This document shows positions 6,902 through 10,137 of a stretch of 10,137 nucleotides of DNA, one piece after another. The notes beneath the pieces were generated by a model. It saw nothing but the letters and a program-made list of their open reading frames with translations, did not search any database and was not told the DNA's origin. Where the stretch lies: positions 1 to 10,137 of the forward strand of contig CAJWGZ010000035.1 in assembly GCA_913041075.1 (NCBI GenBank), written 5' to 3'. Within the stretch, counting starts at the first letter, position 1. Each line of letters starts with the position of its first letter. The position numbers were made by a program, and so were the translations under genes. This stretch comes from an uncultured Fidelibacterota bacterium. Its GTDB lineage: Bacteria; Fidelibacterota; Marinisomatia; Marinisomatales; TCS55.

Positions 6902-7999
6902 CTAATATTTACGTAAATCCCAGTTGGGATTTATATCCAATGAAGGATTGAATGCAGAGGCAATATTTTCCCAAGGTACTGCTTTGAAATTCTGATTTCC
7001 AACATCATTTCTTCCATCTTGAACAACAAATATTCCTTGAGAAAAATTAGCTCCTAGATACATATTACATACATCAATACCATCCGTTTCTGAGGTGCCA
7101 TCAATATTATTGCCATCAACAATAGCAAATTTACCAATATAACTATTTTCTCCTTCTCGTTTATACACTGCATAAGTATTATCTCCCTGGCTGGAAGCAA
7201 TCAAATATCCTGTTGAATCTCCAGAATAATAAATAGTCAACCCCTCTACATCGGCTGTTAGGTGAGTATTTTCCTCTACCAATGAACCTATATCACCATC
7301 ACTTGGATTAGCGCCATATTTCCATATTAATCCTTTGTCTTCTTCACCAATATAAAGGTAACCTAATAAATCATCAGCTACACAACCCTCCAGCTTACTA
7401 GGCAATTTAAGGGTTCTTACTAGTGATGCATCCACAAGTCCAGAGCCATTATCAAAGAGCTTATACTGCTCAACATTGCCTTCTTTGTCATTCACTATAG
7501 CATATACATCGCCTGTATTGACATTTTTATACATGCATGAACCATATACTGTGATACCAACAATTATTTCCCGAGCAGCAACATTCACTAGCGATCTATT
7601 GTCTGAATCAATTTTAAATACACCTAATGTATTGGATGTCCGCTCACCGGTTGTAACAATATCAACAGTGTCGCCTCCCAGTTTAAAACCATATCTAATA
7701 TCGACGTTATTTGCTTTTTCTATTTCAGTCTCATATATCTGGTTACCACTTAAATCGTAAACCCTTAATCCAGCAGAATTCTCATCCTTGTCTGTCCCAA
7801 TTATTAGAGATAATGAGGGATCATTAGGATGCACCCAAATACATGGGTCATCAACAGTATCATCAGATGATGCTACCGGTTCGGTTTCCATAGTAGCAAT
7901 AACCTGTATAATACTATTATTATTGCTTTTTTGCTTATTACATGAAATAGCAAATAGTAAAAGGATACTAATAATCACATTCATTAATCTGTCAACCAT
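6902..7999 (-). CDS. Beta-propeller phytase (3-phytase), predicted lipoprotein
   Basis: This 365-residue protein matches the beta-propeller (BPP, alkaline calcium-dependent) phytases that hydrolyse Ca-phytate to lower inositol phosphates. Family blocks appear in the expected order: DDPCIWVHP (50-58), IIGTDK (66-71), NNVDIRYGF (97-105), NDKEGNVEQYKL (170-181), EGCVADDLLGYLYIGEEDKG (204-223), ADVEGLTIYY (249-258), YLIASSQGDNTYAVY (265-279), DGTSETDGIDV (300-310), FVVQDGRN (324-331) and NQNFKAVPWENIA (335-347). By eye, the Bacillus phytase active-site residues Lys76, Arg122 and Lys179 correspond to Lys71, Arg120 and Lys172, so the enzyme looks intact. The N-terminus is a short lipoprotein signal with Cys20 after LFAIS, indicating lipid anchoring to a membrane. 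Met1 is preferred over Met6 because only it adds a charged residue (Arg4) before the hydrophobic core. It heads the iol gene run and follows the receptor terminator. Confidence 0.95.
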   Translation of the reverse strand: MVDRLMNVIISILLLFAISCNKQKSNNNSIIQVIATMETEPVASSDDTVDDPCIWVHPNDPSLSLIIGTDKDENSAGLRVYDLSGNQIYETEIEKANNVDIRYGFKLGGDTVDIVTTGERTSNTLGVFKIDSDNRSLVNVAAREIIVGITVYGSCMYKNVNTGDVYAIVNDKEGNVEQYKLFDNGSGLVDASLVRTLKLPSKLEGCVADDLLGYLYIGEEDKGLIWKYGANPSDGDIGSLVEENTHLTADVEGLTIYYSGDSTGYLIASSQGDNTYAVYKREGENSYIGKFAIVDGNNIDGTSETDGIDVCNMYLGANFSQGIFVVQDGRNDVGNQNFKAVPWENIASAFNPSLDINPNWDLRKY

Positions 8000-8008
8000 T
8001 TGGATCAG

Positions 8009-8063
8009 GAAATAAAAATAATTAAAGGGATTCTCAGAGCAGTGTACTGCTTTGAGAATCCCT
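8009..8063 (-). terminator. Strong intrinsic terminator after the TonB-dependent receptor gene
   Basis: Arms 8046-8063 and 8026-8043 form an 18-bp inverted repeat, with 17 of 18 positions paired and a two-base centre. The outer part is AGGGATTCTCA pairing with TGAGAATCCCT and the inner part is AGCAGT with ACTGCT. On the minus-strand transcript the single imperfect position is C/A. The 3' arm is followed directly by a T-rich tract (8025-8009, TTTAATTATTTTTATTT). The fold begins 16 bp after the receptor stop codon. The T-rich side is only on the minus-strand transcript, so it terminates the receptor mRNA, perhaps partially. The phytase ATG is only about 10 bp past the tract. Confidence 0.85.
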
Positions 8064-8079
8064 AATTAACCAAAAACCA

Positions 8080-10137
8080 TTAAAAATCATATTGCAGGCC
8101 TACCCTGAAGGACGGACCATAGAGCTCCCTTTGAATTGGAGTTGATGAAGAACCCTGGAAATATCCTAACGGAGCATTATTCACATTCATTAAATCAGCC
8201 AATATTGTCAAGTTATCCATAGGATCATAACTCAATGAAATATCTATACGATTCGCAGGTTCATAATAAATATCTTCATCAGCATCATCACCTACTTCAA
8301 CAATATACTGATCTGAAAGGGCATAGGAAAATCTTGCGGATAATTTCTTGGTTTCGTAAGAAAGACTAAAATTCCCTGTATTTCCTGCTTGACCCGGCAG
8401 CGTTGTTTTATCTCTATCTGAGCCATAAAAAGCTTCAGACGTGGTTGATGTATAGTTCGCGTATACACCAAGTCCGCTCAATGGACCAGGGAGAAATGAA
8501 AGCTGCTGCTGTAAATTAATTTCCCAGCCACTTAAGGTAGCATTTTCACCATTCTGAGGCATTTTGACCTCGGCATATTCTTTACCCTGCAATGTGTAAT
8601 CTTCCATTACTCCTACATAGAAATAGTCTGCTATATCTTTTGTGAAGTAACCAAAACTAACAATACCAAGTGGTCCGGCATAATATTCCAGCATCAGGTC
8701 AATATTTTTTGAATGTGCTGGTACCAGATCCGGGTTCCCGGCTTCAGCTTCATCTTCTTCAGCCAATACAAATGGGACAAGACTGCCATAGTTTGACCTG
8801 GCCATGGATTCAGTATAGGCAAAACGCGCAAACATATTATTATTTATTCCATATTTTACATGAAACATGGGTAGAGCTACGCTATGATCAGATTTGCTGG
8901 TTACCGCAGTAAGTAATGCTAGCGATTCCTCATAAGTACCCTCTTCATCCTCAATCTCTGCTATATCTCCAACCCAGCTGGTGTATTCAGTTGCTGCATT
9001 TTCCATACGTGCTCCCGCAATAATATTCATGTTGCCCATACGCATATCTGCCATGCCGTAAAAAGCCGTAAGATCTTCTTTCGCATTCCAGGTTTCAAAA
9101 AAAACATCTTCATAGAGAGGGAATCTCTCATAGCTGTCTATATTATCCTTCATATGATCATGAATTTTATCTACATCTATACCTACAATATGTGTATAGT
9201 TACCGTCTAGAAAATCCTCGCCATCCAAATCTTTTTTAAAACCTGTCATTTCAATGTCGTCATCACCATCCCAGCCCCATAGTTCATTACCTGTTCTGTC
9301 TGACACTTTTTCTTTGCTGGACATCTTAACACCCGCTTTGACTTTTCCTGACAATGGACCTACTGACAGGTCCATTGAAACATTTAAGGCCATTATCTGG
9401 TCATCATCAGTAGATAAATTTCCATCAGGATTTTTTGCACTCGGGAAATATTTACCTAATAACTCAATTTCATCCAGTTCGTAATTCGATGCATCATCAG
9501 GATCAAATGATCCACCATCATCATCTGTGAAATTTGACATGGTAGGATAATGTTCATCACTATACTCATAGTCCCAGTTTACATCTTTGACTACAAATGT
9601 TATATTGGTGCTCGGGGTTCTAAGTTCTTCAGCGTGGGAAATAGTATAGCTGTAATCGACACCAATATTCCCAAACTGATGTTGACCACCAAGGGTATAG
9701 CTATTGATATATGAAATAGAAGTTCTTGATTTTAAGTCACGCTCAATTCTAGCTAGGTTTACGGCTAAACCATCTTTAGCAGGATCATAACCAGATCCTG
9801 GCTCTTCTTCATCTACTGATTTATCAAATCTGTATCGCATTCGATCTCGTTCTTCCCAATCTGTGTACCTGTTCCACATGCTTCTTAGGTAAAACTTTGA
9901 GTTTTCATTGAGTTTGTAATCCAGGTTTCCTGTTATGCCCATGCGCTCTCTTGATAGATTATAATTTCTCAATTGAACATCGGTTAGTACTGTACCATCT
10001 TTGTCGTCAGTTTTATAAATAAACGTTGTGTCCGTTGGATCATCTTCATCTACTTCATATTCATCAACCTCTTCCGTTACCCATTCAATTTTGTCATCCC
10101 ACTCCATTTCAATATTATCCGTATGCATATCATTATT
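8080..10137 (-). CDS. TonB-dependent outer-membrane receptor, C-terminal barrel (5' end outside window)
   Basis: About 685 codons are visible and the frame stays open to the right edge (codons for Asn-Asn-Asp precede the first Met at 10128). The plug domain, the signal peptide and any N-terminal signalling domain are therefore not seen. The visible part is a beta-barrel with alternating strands and long polar loops. Receptor landmarks include GNPDLVPAHSKNIDL followed by EYY (about 8690-8739), the NGENATLSGWEINLQQQ and FLPGPLSGLG blocks (about 8480-8560), and a last strand FRVGLQYDF ending in Phe, the outer-membrane beta-signal. These resemble the Xanthomonas/Caulobacter-type carbohydrate receptors (TonB-Xanth-Caul). 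The extracellular regions are very acidic; 16 of the first 33 residues after Met (10128) are Asp or Glu. Its place ahead of the phytase suggests uptake of phytate, inositol phosphates or a chelate of them, but the ligand is inferred. Confidence 0.93.
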   Translation of the reverse strand, partial: NNDMHTDNIEMEWDDKIEWVTEEVDEYEVDEDDPTDTTFIYKTDDKDGTVLTDVQLRNYNLSRERMGITGNLDYKLNENSKFYLRSMWNRYTDWEERDRMRYRFDKSVDEEEPGSGYDPAKDGLAVNLARIERDLKSRTSISYINSYTLGGQHQFGNIGVDYSYTISHAEELRTPSTNITFVVKDVNWDYEYSDEHYPTMSNFTDDDGGSFDPDDASNYELDEIELLGKYFPSAKNPDGNLSTDDDQIMALNVSMDLSVGPLSGKVKAGVKMSSKEKVSDRTGNELWGWDGDDDIEMTGFKKDLDGEDFLDGNYTHIVGIDVDKIHDHMKDNIDSYERFPLYEDVFFETWNAKEDLTAFYGMADMRMGNMNIIAGARMENAATEYTSWVGDIAEIEDEEGTYEESLALLTAVTSKSDHSVALPMFHVKYGINNNMFARFAYTESMARSNYGSLVPFVLAEEDEAEAGNPDLVPAHSKNIDLMLEYYAGPLGIVSFGYFTKDIADYFYVGVMEDYTLQGKEYAEVKMPQNGENATLSGWEINLQQQLSFLPGPLSGLGVYANYTSTTSEAFYGSDRDKTTLPGQAGNTGNFSLSYETKKLSARFSYALSDQYIVEVGDDADEDIYYEPANRIDISLSYDPMDNLTILADLMNVNNAPLGYFQGSSSTPIQRELYGPSFRVGLQYDF

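Larger units (their letters stand above)
861..7999 (-). other. Predicted phytate/inositol operon: phytase-iolD-iolE-tal-iolB-phoD-like
   Basis: Six consecutive same-strand genes are joined with no room for internal promoters between them. The junctions in transcription order are phytase to iolD 17 bp, iolD to iolE a 17-bp overlap, iolE to transaldolase 5 bp, transaldolase to iolB 3 bp, and iolB to the PhoD-like gene 3 bp. The products form a logical chain from phytate dephosphorylation to inositol ring opening. The unit is bounded upstream by the hairpin at 8009-8063 and downstream by the 186-bp gap before the sigma gene. Co-transcription is inferred from spacing only. Confidence 0.75.

Noticed and set aside
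7476..7760. Plus-strand open frame opposite the phytase gene
   Set aside because: The opposite strand carries conserved beta-propeller phytase blocks throughout; no independent evidence supports the plus frame.
8026..8063. The inverted repeat as an operator for a regulator or a plus-strand terminator
   Set aside because: The T-rich tract follows the hairpin only in the minus-strand sense and directly after a minus-strand stop codon, so a minus-strand terminator explains it best; no plus-strand gene ends here.

Overview
The window carries a minus-strand locus that reads as a phytate (myo-inositol hexakisphosphate) utilisation cluster. The organism is Gram-negative. The evidence is a TonB-dependent outer-membrane receptor, a lipoprotein signal on the phytase, a Sec signal ending in Ser-Gln on the phosphatase, and an ECF sigma factor probably followed by a FecR-type anti-sigma gene. 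The DNA is AT-rich, and most genes lack a clear Shine-Dalgarno sequence and have A/T-rich leaders instead. Together this suggests the Bacteroidota/FCB superphylum, possibly an uncultured marine lineage such as Marinimicrobia. That placement is an inference and is weak at phylum level.

Layout in the direction of transcription (right to left). At 10137-8080 is the C-terminal barrel of a TonB-dependent receptor whose 5' end lies outside the window. A strong intrinsic terminator follows at 8063-8009. Then comes a tightly packed six-gene run (7999-861): beta-propeller phytase, iolD, iolE, a transaldolase-family gene, iolB, and a PhoD-like phosphatase. Junctions inside this run are 17 bp or shorter, and iolD and iolE overlap. 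A 186-bp gap with a weak hairpin separates it from an ECF sigma factor (674-129) and the first codons of what may be a FecR gene with a TTG start (52-1). No gene is seen on the plus strand, and there are no RNA genes, CRISPR arrays, insertion sequences or notable repeats.

Proposed joint function: the receptor imports a substrate (phytate or an inositol phosphate is inferred). The lipid-anchored phytase and the secreted PhoD-like enzyme strip phosphates. IolE and IolD (inosose dehydratase, ring-opening hydrolase) and IolB (5-deoxyglucuronate isomerase) convert the inositol-derived ketone to 5-dehydro-2-deoxy-D-gluconate (DKG). The classical next enzymes, the IolC kinase and IolJ aldolase, are absent from the window. 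A transaldolase-fold protein sits between iolE and iolB instead. It keeps the Schiff-base lysine and both phosphate/carboxylate-type arginines but appears to have Gln in place of the transaldolase general-acid/base Glu. The most interesting hypothesis is that it cleaves unphosphorylated DKG directly, giving malonate semialdehyde plus either dihydroxyacetone or, by transfer to glyceraldehyde 3-phosphate, fructose 6-phosphate. This would be an inositol counterpart of the sulfo-transaldolase route of sulfoquinovose breakdown. iolG, iolA and an inner-membrane inositol transporter are also not in view.
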